64,000 nucleotides of DNA. Source: Burkholderiaceae bacterium (lineage in GTDB: Bacteria; Pseudomonadota; Gammaproteobacteria; Burkholderiales; Burkholderiaceae_B). Below are positions 17,702 to 26,314 of the stretch, one piece after another. The position numbers were made by a program, and so were the translations under genes. Below the pieces are notes generated by a model. That model was not told where the DNA came from. It was given only the letters and a program-made list of their open reading frames with translations, and did no database searches. Each line of letters begins with the position of its first letter. Position 1 is the first letter of the stretch. Location: contig JAJOJF010000044.1 in NCBI GenBank assembly GCA_021208885.1, positions 1 to 64,000 of the forward strand. The letters are read 5' to 3'.

Positions 17702-18021
17702 TGTCTGGCCGATCCGGCAGGCATCGCTGACCGCGGAGCCCTCACCGGCGTGACGTCTAGGCGAGGCTTCTTTTTAGCGAGCTGCCAAAGATCATATTCA
17801 AGCTGCATTTGCAGCCATGTGCGCGCGGTCGGTGCGCCAAGCCACTTGGCCAACCGCATCGCGAACTCTGGGGTGACGGCCGCGTGCTCATGAATGAAGC
17901 GAGACAGTTGCACGCGAGAAACACCGAGCTGGCTAGCCGCCTCGGTCACAGTAATACCAAGTTCGGGCAAGACATCCTCGCGCAGGATCGAGCCTGGATG
18001 TGGGGGGTTGTGCATCTGCAT
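17698..18021 (-). CDS. higA: HigA/VapI-type XRE antitoxin (higBA locus 3)
   Basis: An intact 107-residue HTH protein starting MQMHNPPHPGSILREDVLPELG, the hallmark of the HigA addiction-module antidote family. The helix-turn-helix follows (TVTEAASQLGVSRVQLSRFIHEHAAVTPEFAMRLA), then the WLGAPTARTWLQMQLEYDLW block. It would neutralise and repress the upstream toxin gene. It converges tail to tail with the exonuclease, with a 4-base overlap. A decayed copy of its 3' half lies at 20330-20420. Confidence 0.88.
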   Translation of the reverse strand: MQMHNPPHPGSILREDVLPELGITVTEAASQLGVSRVQLSRFIHEHAAVTPEFAMRLAKWLGAPTARTWLQMQLEYDLWQLAKKKPRLDVTPVRAPRSAMPAGSARH

Positions 18022-18030
18022 TTGTGGATC

Positions 18031-18312
18031 CTAATGGTAGTCTCGATAGTCGACAAGCATGGCATTTCCGCCTTCAAACGCAAAGGTTAGACGCCAATTG
18101 GCGTTCACTGTCACTGCCCAGTGCCCGCGATTGTCATATCCTTTCAATGGGTGCAAGCGCCAACCAGGCACATCCATATTGTCAGGTGATCGCGCATCGT
18201 TGAGCACAGCAAGCTGACGACGCAGCCGATTGGCATGGCTGGCCTGGATACCGGACTTAATTCCCGTCTCGAAAAATAATTTCAAACCTTTGTGCCTGAA
18301 GCCTTTAATCAT
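18031..18312 (-). CDS. higB: HigB-type RelE/ParE-fold toxin (higBA locus 3)
   Basis: An intact 93-residue protein: MIKGFRHKGLKLFFETGIKSGI, ANRLRRQLAVLNDARSP, DNMDVPGWRLHPLKG, then HWAVTVNANWRLTFAFEGGNAMLVDYRDYH. This is the classic pattern of HigB/RelE toxins partnered with HigA antidotes (GW.LHPLKG and NWRLTF...DYRDYH). It is expected to degrade mRNA on ribosomes. The gene precedes higA by 9 bases on the same strand. Confidence 0.9.
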   Translation of the reverse strand: MIKGFRHKGLKLFFETGIKSGIQASHANRLRRQLAVLNDARSPDNMDVPGWRLHPLKGYDNRGHWAVTVNANWRLTFAFEGGNAMLVDYRDYH

Positions 18313-18542
18313 TCAAATTGTATCCTGTATCTTTACACTTAACAAATAAATGCTATCAATAAGATGCCATCCGTGTTTGATTGCAAATGCAGCACAACAA
18401 GTCAGGATCGCATGATTCAGAAAAAGAAACTGGGCATAGTGATAAAAATGCCCTAGTGATCATTGATAAGCAGTCGCCAGCCAGGCGCTGCATGCACAAA
18501 GACGGGCAGGAGCACCTTAAGACAGTCCTGTAAGCGGTGTGC

Positions 18543-19831
18543 TCAGGCGAATGGTTTTTTTGTGGTCTTTTTGCGGGGTGAGACTTCAATCCGGGCGGGA
18601 TCGAATTGTTGACGCTGCGACAACAGCACCTCGGCGTCAATGTGCTGCTCAAGCAACTTGATGTCTGAAGCGCTGACGCCACTGGCCAAAAAATGATCCT
18701 TCCAAGTATTAACGACCTCAATCACAGCGCTAACCTCACCTGCAGCCTCTTGCGGCGAAAGTCCAAATGCCTCGCATTGCGACATTGCATTGTCTAGCGT
18801 TGAATCCCGCCCGTCTAACCCGCACACGAATTCCTGATGTCCCTGCCCAGAATTGGTCGGCAGGATGTCATAAGCTGGCGCAAGTCGCATGCCTGAACGG
18901 TTAGATGGGTCTGGCAGCAGGAGCGAATGGTTTTTTTTCGTGGTCATCGGTGTTGTCTATCAAGATGTTGAACACCATCCGACGAAACAGCTCACGCGCG
19001 TCGCGTTCATTGGTATCTTGTTCTGTGGCACCAAAGCGCCTAAGCACTTCTGCAAGCTGTGGATAGCCATATGTAGGCTGCACGCCCGAGGCGGTGACCG
19101 CATTGATTGCCGTACCTGCCGAAATCGCATGAACACGTTGATCACCATGACGGTCAAAGCGCAACACTGCGACCGCATGCGCGTCGGCCAAACGGATCAC
19201 CTGCGTCTTGGCAACGTGAATTCGCGCCTTCTGCGCCAAAGTCATGGTGGCATGTTCAACTAGCGGGGCATCAACTGGCTCATGATTGAAAAATTTAATC
19301 ACCCACTGCTGTCCATCGATTTCAATCAGAGCTTTGGGCTTGCCACCGCCCAAGGGACTGCCGCCACCGGCGATGATCTGGGCTTCGATCTGGCTCAGCG
19401 GTTCGGAGGCGGCAATTTTACTGACCACATCACTGAGCTTCTGCACTTGATCAAGACGTGGAATCTGGCCACCTTGGCGCGGCTCATACTCACGCATGGA
19501 AAGCGACACGCCAAGCGCTCCAAATCGATCATCGCCGGCGTTGAAAAGGTATTCCATCAACGACAGGCGCTTTGGCTTGTCAACGAAACGAATCACCTTC
19601 TCGCCCCAACGATCTGGTCGCGCATCGTCAACTGCACCAACCGCCCGAGGCGCTGCCGCACTAAAACGATCGGGTGGCAGAAACGTCGTGTCGATCAAAG
19701 GCAAATCAGCGCTCAGTGCAAACCCACTTTCAAGCCACTGCCGATCATAAGTCAACGACACGCCTTTGCCAGCGGCCACAAGCTCAAGCGCACCGACATA
19801 GCGGGGACGCTAGGGGTCCCCCAAAAACCAT
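18543..19831 (-). CDS. hipA: HipA-family kinase toxin (second locus), interrupted by one-base shifts
   Basis: Frames 19779-18901 and 18947-18543 form one HipA of about 425 residues. The first includes DDARPDRWGEKVIRF, GGGSPLGGGKPKALIEIDG (ATP-binding loop) and the catalytic NILIDNTDDHEK. The second includes RLAPAYDILPTN and the C-terminal helices. The join is a run of eight A (18931-18938 read as T on plus): with seven, DDHEKNHSLLL follows correctly. The 5' end also needs one C fewer at 19803-19806 to join an ATG at 19831 (MVFGG) to RYVGALELVAAGKG; that part is less sure. It is distinct in sequence from the first HipA. Confidence 0.82.
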
Positions 19832-19840
19832 AGGTACAAG

Positions 19841-20223
19841 TTATCTAACCGCACTCAATCTTCCTTTTTTGTGGATCGACGCCTGGCTTGCGCTGCGACT
19901 TGCGAACGTGCGCGACCGAGTGCCACGGCTTTTTTTTATGTCGCGCTCTATCGCGCCGCGATCATGTTCAGGTGCCGCTATCTGAGATAGCTCGCCGTCC
20001 CGTCCAATTAGCCACAACGCTGTGGCAACGATCCCGATGCCCACGCTTGGGTCACCACCCTCTAGCCTTTGCAACGTGGGCACCGATACACCCATGCGTT
20101 TGGCCCAAGATCTGAGAGACTCTTTCCTGCGCAGCGCGCCACCGCCAAATCCATGCCTAGTTTTTCCAGGGTGGCGGCTGTAGCAGGCGGTAGCTGCAGA
20201 ATGGCTTTAGCAGTTTTTGGCAT
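19841..20223 (-). CDS. hipB: HipB-type HTH antitoxin (second locus), frameshifted
   Basis: An ATG at 20223 starts MPKTAKAILQLPPATAATLEKLGMDLAVAR. One T restored beside 20133 (gcgctgcgc to gcgcttgcgc) gives RLRRKESLRSWAKRMGVSVPTLQRLEGG, a clear Cro/CI-type HTH, followed by IGIVATALWLIGRDGELS and a charged tail. Total length is about 127 residues. It ends 9 bases before the probable hipA start. Without correction the HTH is cut and only the frame from 20095 remains open. Confidence 0.75.
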
Positions 20224-20329
20224 AAGATAGGTATTAACAAAATTATAAATTCTGTATACATCTATTTTGACAAATGCCCAAAATCATCATTTGACCGGCA
20301 AGGCATTGATTCACGGTTCTTTCACAGCC

Positions 20330-20420
20330 GGCTGCCAGAAATCATGATCAAGCTGCAATTGCAGCCATGTGCGCGCGGTCGTTGCACCAAGCGCATCGCA
20401 AACGATGGGGTGAATGGCGG
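20330..20420 (-). pseudogene. Decayed partial copy of higA (locus 3 type)
   Basis: The stretch closely matches the 3' half of the higA at 17698-18021, sharing, for example, gcagccatgtgcgcgcggtc on the plus strand. Translated, it keeps TARTWLQLQLDHDFWQPA-like pieces but is broken by small deletions, and no start or toxin gene remains. It is either a duplication relic or the remains of another higBA locus. Confidence 0.7.
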
Positions 20421-20496
20421 GGGTTGCCGTGACAGCTTAAGCCGGGCAGGTGGCAGCAAGACTTGCCAGATGGTGTTGCTTTTGCTGTGATCAAAG

Positions 20497-21111
20497 CTAT
20501 ACCTTGAGCGGCGCCTCACCGGGCCGCTGTAACTGGGTCAACGCTGTCACCTGCGCGTAGTCCTGGTAGCCACAACGCGCGATGGTTTGAGCCTTGACCA
20601 TATCGAACCGCCCGTTGACCACATACTCGTCAGCAATGTGCACGCCCACCACTTGGCCAATCACCATGTGTCGGTCCGTCAGCTTTCCATGCATATCAGC
20701 AAGTTCAGTGACCGAGACAACCTTGCACTCGAGTGCGGCTGGCGTATCAGCAACACGCGGGGGCTTAACGAAGCGGCTCGGTGCCGCACCAAGCTTGGCA
20801 AACTCGAACTCGTTCTCGCCCGGGCCTAACGCGGCCGATGTTGCATTCATGGCTTGCTTGAGCGGCTCGGTGACCAGGTTGTAGACAAACTCGCCCGTCT
20901 CGCGTGCATTTCGAACACTGTCTTTGAAGCCCTCGCTGGTAAACATCAGCAGCACTGGCTCGGCCGACACAATATTGAAGTAGCTGTATGGCGCCAAGTT
21001 TGGACGGCCTTGCGCATCAATGGTCGACACCCAGCCAATCGGGCGCGGGGCAATGATGGCCTTAATGGGATTAAACGGCAGGCCATGGCCCTGGCTGGGT
21101 TCGTAAAACAT
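20497..21111 (-). CDS. Flavin reductase-like FMN-binding protein
   Basis: The start at 21111 (second of two adjacent ATG codons; AAGGAG lies 7 bases upstream) gives 204 residues; the frame is open back to 21207. The protein has the split-barrel flavin reductase signature: AIIAPRPIGWVSTIDAQGRPNLAPYSYFNIVSAEPVLLMF (about 15-55), EFVYNLV, and HMVIGQVVGVHIADEYV. Proteins of this DIM6/NTAB-like family bind FMN and either supply reduced flavin to a monooxygenase or act as flavin enzymes themselves. No oxygenase is adjacent. It is transcribed divergently from the TRAP operon. Confidence 0.85.
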   Translation of the reverse strand: MFYEPSQGHGLPFNPIKAIIAPRPIGWVSTIDAQGRPNLAPYSYFNIVSAEPVLLMFTSEGFKDSVRNARETGEFVYNLVTEPLKQAMNATSAALGPGENEFEFAKLGAAPSRFVKPPRVADTPAALECKVVSVTELADMHGKLTDRHMVIGQVVGVHIADEYVVNGRFDMVKAQTIARCGYQDYAQVTALTQLQRPGEAPLKV

Positions 21112-21589
21112 CATTGCACTCCTTGCGTTGTTCTTTTTGTGCTGATGACCGCTTTGCGGGCTTTGGCGAACATTGCCTGACTGCATCAGCACAAGGAAAG
21201 CCGGCACGGGTTTTGCTTGAGAGGATTTAGCTGAAAAATTTCAGACAAAGCTTCGACCTCAAACAGTGTCATGACTATATCAAGCGCAACAACACCCAGG
21301 GCAACCACATCGACAGTCGCAATGACTTGGGTGCAGCGACTTTGGTGATCAATCGAGGCACTCGGTATAAACACCTAGATGGTGCAGCGCTGCACCTTCT
21401 AGGTGTGCGCCGCACAAACCTAGTGCTCATGCGGGTTTGCCGCCTATTAAGACTTTTGACATAGGGAATATATTTATATGGTGATTTGTTGTACGAAGTG
21501 TTGATTGTTGCTAATCTTATTCGCCGTTGTAAGCAAACATTCAGCAACTACTGCCGAACAGTACTGACCTTAAAACCTGGAGAACAGAC
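21112..21589. promoter_or_regulatory. Divergent control region of flavin reductase and TRAP operon
   Basis: No supported gene in these 478 bases. It contains a 36-base hairpin-forming palindrome (21371-21406) and AT-rich sequence from 21460 to 21540 that probably holds the dctP promoter. A GGAG ribosome site precedes the dctP ATG at 21590. Confidence 0.5.
21371..21406. promoter_or_regulatory. 36-base palindrome upstream of dctP, operator candidate
   Basis: ACACCTAGA pairs with TCTAGGTGT and, inside, GGTGCAGC pairs with GCTGCACC. The two stems are separated only by one T-T mismatch. No T-run follows, so this is more likely a regulator site than a terminator. Confidence 0.55.
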
Positions 21590-22555
21590 ATGACACTGAC
21601 TAAAAGTCTGGCAACCGCAGCAGCTTTGGCGACCTTGTCGTTTGGCGCTGCCGCCCAAACCAACTGGAACATGGCCACGCCCTACCCGGAGTCCGAGTTC
21701 CACACCCAGAACATCCAGCAGTTTGTCGCTGACGTGAACAAGCAATCGGGTGGCGAGCTGACCATCAAAGTTCACTCGGCCCAGTCACTCTTTAAGCACC
21801 CTGAAATCCCGCGTGCTGTGCGTACAGGTCAGGTCGAGATTGGCGAGACGCTGATGGCCAACCTCTCGAACCAGAGCCCGATCTTTCAGGTTGACGCTAT
21901 CCCCTTTTTGGTTGACGGCTACCCATCTGCCAAGAAACTCTGGCAAGGTCAGCGTCCGTTTGTAGAGAAGTATCTGACTGACAATGGGATGCGCCTAATC
22001 TACGCCATCCCATGGCCAGGCCAGGGATTCTTCACCTCCAAAGAGATCAACTCGATTGCCGATATGGAAGGCGTGAAGTTCCGCACCTACAACTCCACGA
22101 CCGAGAAGATGGCTTCACTGATGAAGGCTGTGCCCACGACTGTTGAAGCGGTGGAAATCCCGCAAGCCTTTACCGCCGGCATTGTGAATGCCATGGTCAC
22201 TTCGGCTGCGACCGGTGTGCGCACCGAAGCCTGGACGTTCTCAAACTACTAGTACGACACGCAGGCCTGGATGCCCAAAAACATGATCTATGTGAATGAG
22301 GCAGCCTTCAAGCGTCTGAGCCCCAAGGCACAGCAAGCACTGATCGATGCCGGCAAAGCCGCTGAAGAGCGTGGCTGGAAGATGAGCGAAGAGGTGTTTA
22401 CCGAGACCACCAACGCGCTCAAAGGCAAAATGCAATACCGTCAGCCCAACGAGGCATTGACCAAGGCATTGGCACAGATCGGTGACGTGATGTCAGCTGA
22501 GTGGGCTCAGGCTGTTGGCCCTGACGCCGACAAGATCCTGGCACCGTTGCGCTAA
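21590..22555 (+). CDS. dctP: TRAP transporter substrate-binding protein DctP, with an internal TAG stop
   Basis: The reconstructed protein is 321 residues. A signal peptide (MTLTKSLATAAALATLSFGAAAQ) leads into the DctP fold (SEFHTQNIQQFVADVNKQSGGELTIKVH, RAVRTGQVEIGE, GMRLIYAIPWPGQGFF, GVKFRTYNS). A TAG at 22250-22252 interrupts the reading after SNY. The same frame continues YDTQAWMPKNMIYVNEAAF to LAPLR. This is a substitution-type lesion (TAC to TAG would do it), not an indel, unlike most other interruptions here. The protein binds a small organic acid in the periplasm and hands it to DctQM. The ligand is unknown. Confidence 0.85.
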
Positions 22556-22571
22556 CCTGACTGTAATGGTC

Positions 22572-22604
22572 ACAAAGCCGGCGCCAACCGCCGGCTTTGT
22601 TTTT
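22572..22604 (+). terminator. Intrinsic terminator/attenuator between dctP and dctQM
   Basis: ACAAAGCCGGCG and CGCCGGCTTTGT form a 12-bp stem with a 5-base loop, followed by TTTTT. It lies inside the operon, 17 bases before dctQ, so it probably lowers expression of the membrane subunits relative to the binding protein. Confidence 0.85.
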
Positions 22605-22620
22605 ACTGGAATGACACACC

Positions 22621-23133
22621 ATGTTCAGTAAGTTTTTAGATCGGCTCTTTACCTGGAGCGGATATCTGGCAGGCATCTTTCTGGTCACGATTGCCGTGTT
22701 GGTCGTTGCCCAGATCGTGGCACGGCTGATGAACACGCAAATCCCGTCTGCCGACGAGTTCGCTGGCTACAGCTTGGCTGCCAGCAGTTTCCTGGGGCTC
22801 GCATATTCGTTTCGCTCAGGCTCGCACATTCGAGTCACACTGTTGACGGCTCGGCTGTCGTCCAAGACTCAGCGCGTCATGCTGCTGCTGGTGCTGGCGT
22901 ATGCCGTGGTCATGATTGCGATCTGGGCCTATAACTCCCTTGGCCTGGTGTGGGAGAGCTACGAGTTCAAGGAAATGTCCACTGGCATTGTGAAGTACCC
23001 GATCTGGATTCCGCAACTGAGCATGGGCATTGGGGTGACGCTCTTTTGTTTGGCGATTCTCGAAGACCTGGTCAACGTGATTCGCGGCAAAGAGCCTAAT
23101 TTTGAAAAAAACAAAGAACAGCTGGTGGACTAG
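22621..23133 (+). CDS. dctQ: TRAP transporter small permease DctQ
   Basis: An intact 170-residue membrane protein with four hydrophobic segments (about residues 13-35, 45-65, 85-105, 125-150) and the family blocks PSADEFAGYSLAASSFLGLAY and YSFRSGSHIRVTLL. DctQ is the small four-helix subunit of tripartite ATP-independent periplasmic transporters, joining the large DctM subunit. dctM starts 3 bases after its stop. Confidence 0.9.
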   Translation: MFSKFLDRLFTWSGYLAGIFLVTIAVLVVAQIVARLMNTQIPSADEFAGYSLAASSFLGLAYSFRSGSHIRVTLLTARLSSKTQRVMLLLVLAYAVVMIAIWAYNSLGLVWESYEFKEMSTGIVKYPIWIPQLSMGIGVTLFCLAILEDLVNVIRGKEPNFEKNKEQLVD

Positions 23134-23136
23134 GCC

Positions 23137-24437
23137 ATGGACGTCTCAATGATTGGTTTGATTGTGGCCGTCATCATGCTGGTGCTGCTGGCATCAGGCG
23201 TGTGGGTGGCCATCACTTTGATGTCGGTGGGTTTGCTCAGCATGCTGATGTTCTCGCATGCGCCCGCCGCTACGATTCAGTCCACCGTGATCTGGGGCCA
23301 AAGCTCAAGCTGGGCGCTAACGGCCCTGCCCCTGTTTATCTGGATGGGCGAGATTTTGTATCGCACGCGTCTAGCCAAAGACATGTTCGAAGGGTTAACG
23401 CCCTGGCTGGCCGGGTTCCCAGGGCGGCTGATCCACATTAACGTGGTCAGTTGCGGCATCTTTGCAGCGGTATCGGGATCTTCTGCAGCCACGACTGCCA
23501 CCATTGGCCGTATCACCATTCCGGAGTTGCTAAAGCGTGGCTATGACGAGAAGACCACGATCGGCAGCCTGGCAGGTTCATCCACGCTCGGGTTTCTCAT
23601 CCCGCCTTCGATCATCATGATCGTCTATGGGGTGGCCGCTGACGTGTCGATCACTCGTCTCTTTATCGCCGGGGTCTTGCCCGGCATCATGCTGATGGCG
23701 CTCTTTATGGGTTACCTGGCGATTTGGTCCATGCTCAACCCGTCTAAGGTGCCGCCCCGTGAAGCGCGGGTACCCATCCTGCAGCGCATCTGGGCCACAC
23801 GCAAACTCTTTCCCATTGTTGCTCTCATGATCGCCGTCATTGGCTCGATCTACATGGGCATTGCCACAGCCACGGAAGCCGCGGCAGTCGGCGTGTTGGC
23901 GCATTGCTGATTGCTCTGCTCACCGGGTCGCTGACCAAGCAAAGCTTCATTGATAGCGTGCTCGGTGCCACGCGCACGAGCGTCATGGTGTCTTTCATTC
24001 TGGCTGGTGCTGCGTTTCTATCGACGGCCATGGGCTTTACCGGCATCCCGCGCGAGCTTGCTGCCTGGGTTGGCACACTGGGCTTAGACAAGTTTGAGTT
24101 GCTACTTGCACTGACATTGCTCTTTATCATTCTTGGATGCTTCCTGGATGGGATCTCGATCGTGGTGCTGACGGCTGCGGTCATCATGCCGATCACCCAG
24201 CAAGCGGGCATTGATCCGATCTGGTTTGGCATCTTCATTGTGGTGGTGATTGAGATGTCACAAATCACCCCGCCGGTTGGCATCAACCTCTTTATCCTGC
24301 AGTCCATGACCGGCAGAAACATCTGGCAGGTTGCCGTGGCGGCCTTCCCGTTTTTCTTGTTGCTGGTGGTGGCCACGATCCTGTTAATCCTGTTTCCGGA
24401 GATCGCCACCTGGCTGCCCGATACGATCAGACAGTAG
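23137..24437 (+). CDS. dctM: TRAP transporter large permease DctM, frameshifted
   Basis: Frames 23137-23910 and 23904-24437 together give a DctM of about 434 residues with many membrane helices. The first frame has SGVWVAITLMSVGLLSM, VSGSSAATTATIGRITIPELLKRGYDEK and GSLAGSSTLGFLIPPSIIMIVYG. The second has FLDGISIVVLTAAVIMPI and QITPPVGINLFILQS. Restoring one G near 23898 (gtgttggcgca to gtgttgggcgca) joins AAAVGVLGALLIALLTGSLT. DctM uses a sodium or proton gradient to import the substrate caught by DctP. With dctP also interrupted, the transporter is either dead or affected by consensus errors. Confidence 0.87.
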
Positions 24438-24557
24438 TGGGGCTAAAAATGGATCTCTTCGCATATGATTTCACGCACGCTTGACGCCGCGCTTTGAATG
24501 CACACTTGTAGGCAGTTAGAATTTGGCGAATCGGCTTAACTACTATGCAGGTATTTC

Positions 24558-24965
24558 GTGCCCCTTGATTTTTCTACATTAGCTAGAGCTGTCGAGCGCC
24601 TTGATGAGGGCTTGGCTCGCTATCGGTCTGATATTTCTGATATTCAAATTCGTGACGGTCTCGTTCAACGCTTTGAATTCGCCTACGAAATATCCCACAA
24701 GATGTTGCGCCGATTTATGCAGGCAACCGCTGCTAACCCAACTGAATTTGACGAGGCAGACTTTCAATATTTGATCCGCAGCGGCAACGAGCGAGGGCTA
24801 TTGCTCGGCGCATGGCCTCAATGGCGTGTGTACAGAGACATGCGTTCAAAGACAAGCCACACCTATGACGAAGAGATCGCCATGCAAGTTGTGGCTGCTA
24901 TTCCAGACTTTCTGGAAGAGGCTAAGTTCTTGCTCATGCAATTACAGCGCCACCAGAACAAATGA
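24558..24965 (+). CDS. hepT: HepT-like HEPN toxin (nucleotidyltransferase substrate-binding family)
   Basis: An intact 135-residue, mostly helical protein starting at GTG. It has the HI0074-type pattern (VQRFEFAYEISHKMLRRFM) and the HEPN RNase motif RX4HXY as RSKTSHTY (R96, H101, Y103). In type VII TA systems this Tyr is AMPylated by the MntA partner, which silences the RNase. The neighbour just downstream, overlapping by 4 bases, is such a nucleotidyltransferase. It lies 120 bases downstream of the TRAP operon. Toxicity is inferred from the motif. Confidence 0.87.
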   Translation: MPLDFSTLARAVERLDEGLARYRSDISDIQIRDGLVQRFEFAYEISHKMLRRFMQATAANPTEFDEADFQYLIRSGNERGLLLGAWPQWRVYRDMRSKTSHTYDEEIAMQVVAAIPDFLEEAKFLLMQLQRHQNK

Positions 24966-25282
24966 CTCAACTCTCGTCGCTTGACATTGAACCCGATGAG
25001 TTGGCTATCGTAGAGGCCATTCTGGCGAAACACGTTCCCGATGCTACCGTCTGGGCCTTCGGTTCCCGGGCAACTGGCAAAGCAAAAAAATTTTCTGATC
25101 TAGATCTGTGCATCAAGGCCAATCAGCTTCTGGGGATTGAGCTGACTAGCGCCATGGCAGAAGATTTCGCTGAGTCTAACTTGCCGTGGAAAGTCGATCT
25201 CGTTGATTGGTGGAGCGCAAGCGAGAGATTCAGAGCGCTCATTGACCGTGACAAAGTACTGATTCGACAAGCGCTCCGTTAG
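24962..25282 (+). CDS. mntA: MntA-like minimal nucleotidyltransferase antitoxin
   Basis: An intact 106-residue protein with the polymerase-beta-like motif GSX10DXD as GSRATGKAKKFSDLDL. A third acidic residue is probably in WKVDLVDWW. In HepT/MntA pairs the enzyme AMPylates the HEPN toxin and so acts as the antitoxin. The ATGA-type overlap with hepT indicates coupled translation. No other partner is nearby. Confidence 0.88.
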   Translation: MTQLSSLDIEPDELAIVEAILAKHVPDATVWAFGSRATGKAKKFSDLDLCIKANQLLGIELTSAMAEDFAESNLPWKVDLVDWWSASERFRALIDRDKVLIRQALR

Positions 25283-25324
25283 ACCTCTTGGTGATGCTGC
25301 ACACAAACATAGATCCGTCACCGC

Positions 25325-26221
25325 TTAGCGCCACCACCGCTTAACCTCAGCAAACGGCAACGCCGAGGCCAGGAAGTGCGGGTTGATAATGTCCGTTTGA
25401 CCATACCTCAATGGCTCGCCATGCAAATCGATCACATGGCCACCCGCCCCCTCTAGCACCGCTTGTGCGGCGGCCGTATCCCATTGGCTCGTGAAACCCA
25501 AGCGCAGATAAAAGTCTGCTAGCCCCATGGCAATGCGACAGAACTTTAATGAACTGCCTGCCTGTAACAGCTCTGTTTGACCCATGCGTTCAATCAGGGC
25601 CTTGGTCTGCGGTCCCATGTGACTGCGGCTTGCGAGTACGCGCCAAGGTGGTTGTCCTCTAGGGGCCACGGCTACGGTTTGTGTTTTGTCATGCCCGACC
25701 TGGCGCCAGGCACCCAGGCCTGCCCCACCCCAGAACAACTCATCGGTCATCGGCTGATACACCACGCCAAGCACAGATTGCCGGTTGTGAATGAGTGCAA
25801 TGTTGACCGTGAACTCGCCGGTGCCAGAGAGAAACTCCTTGGTGCCATCAAGCGGGTCAACGAGCCAGAAGGGCTGGTCTGATTGCGCAAGATCCTGCAT
25901 CTGCTCAGGCTGAAATGACTCCTCTGAGATCAGCACCATCTCGGGTGTGTGCGAAGCGAGTCCTACTGCAATCGTTTGATGGGCAGCCAAGTCCGCTTCG
26001 GTCAGCGGTGATTGATCCGCCTTGTGTTGCACCAGTGCGCTTGACCTGCCTTCGGGGTGTTCGAGTGCTTGGCGATACACGTTCATGATCGCTTCGCCAG
26101 CGCCACGTGCAATCGGCAACAACCACTGAAAGATCGCCATCCGTTGCTGCGCTGTCAGTGTCGTGTGGGAATCTGGCTGCGAGTCTGACGTTGAATCAGG
26201 CTTTGAATCTGGAGCCACCAC
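25325..26221 (-). CDS. cysQ: 3'(2'),5'-bisphosphate nucleotidase CysQ
   Basis: A 298-residue member of the inositol-monophosphatase superfamily: DLAAHQTIAVGL and LISEES (metal Glu), the key WLVDPLDGTKEF motif, and the C-terminal WDTAAAQAVLEGAGGHV block. CysQ removes the 3' phosphate from PAP and related compounds made in sulfate assimilation. The first 22 residues are a polar Ser/Asp-rich extension, and the start could be M28 (MAIFQWLLP). It stands alone between hepT/mntA and etfA, whose stop is upstream on the same strand. Confidence 0.9.
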   Translation of the reverse strand: MVAPDSKPDSTSDSQPDSHTTLTAQQRMAIFQWLLPIARGAGEAIMNVYRQALEHPEGRSSALVQHKADQSPLTEADLAAHQTIAVGLASHTPEMVLISEESFQPEQMQDLAQSDQPFWLVDPLDGTKEFLSGTGEFTVNIALIHNRQSVLGVVYQPMTDELFWGGAGLGAWRQVGHDKTQTVAVAPRGQPPWRVLASRSHMGPQTKALIERMGQTELLQAGSSLKFCRIAMGLADFYLRLGFTSQWDTAAAQAVLEGAGGHVIDLHGEPLRYGQTDIINPHFLASALPFAEVKRWWR

Positions 26222-26242
26222 GGTTTATCCTAGTCTCAAATG

Positions 26243-26271
26243 CATGAAGGCCAGCGTTGCTGGCCTTCATG
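26243..26271. terminator. 12-bp perfect stem-loop between etfA and cysQ
   Basis: CATGAAGGCCAG and CTGGCCTTCATG pair perfectly around a 5-base loop, downstream of etfA and upstream of cysQ on the minus strand. No strong T-run follows, so it is at best a weak or factor-assisted terminator or an mRNA end stabiliser. Confidence 0.5.
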
Positions 26272-26314
26272 TGGTTTACGAGTTGTTGACTCGGTATTGC
26301 ATCTTGATCAAGCC

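Noticed and set aside
18356-18721. 121-codon minus-strand frame downstream of higBA locus 3
   Set aside because: It overlaps the 3' end of hipA in the wrong frame and has no recognisable domain.
8751-20420. Prophage or integrative element carrying the TA loci
   Set aside because: No integrase, phage structural gene, tRNA or att-like duplication was found at the borders.
22250-22252. TAG in dctP read as pyrrolysine or recoding
   Set aside because: No pyl genes or recoding signal are visible; a point mutation or sequence error is simpler.
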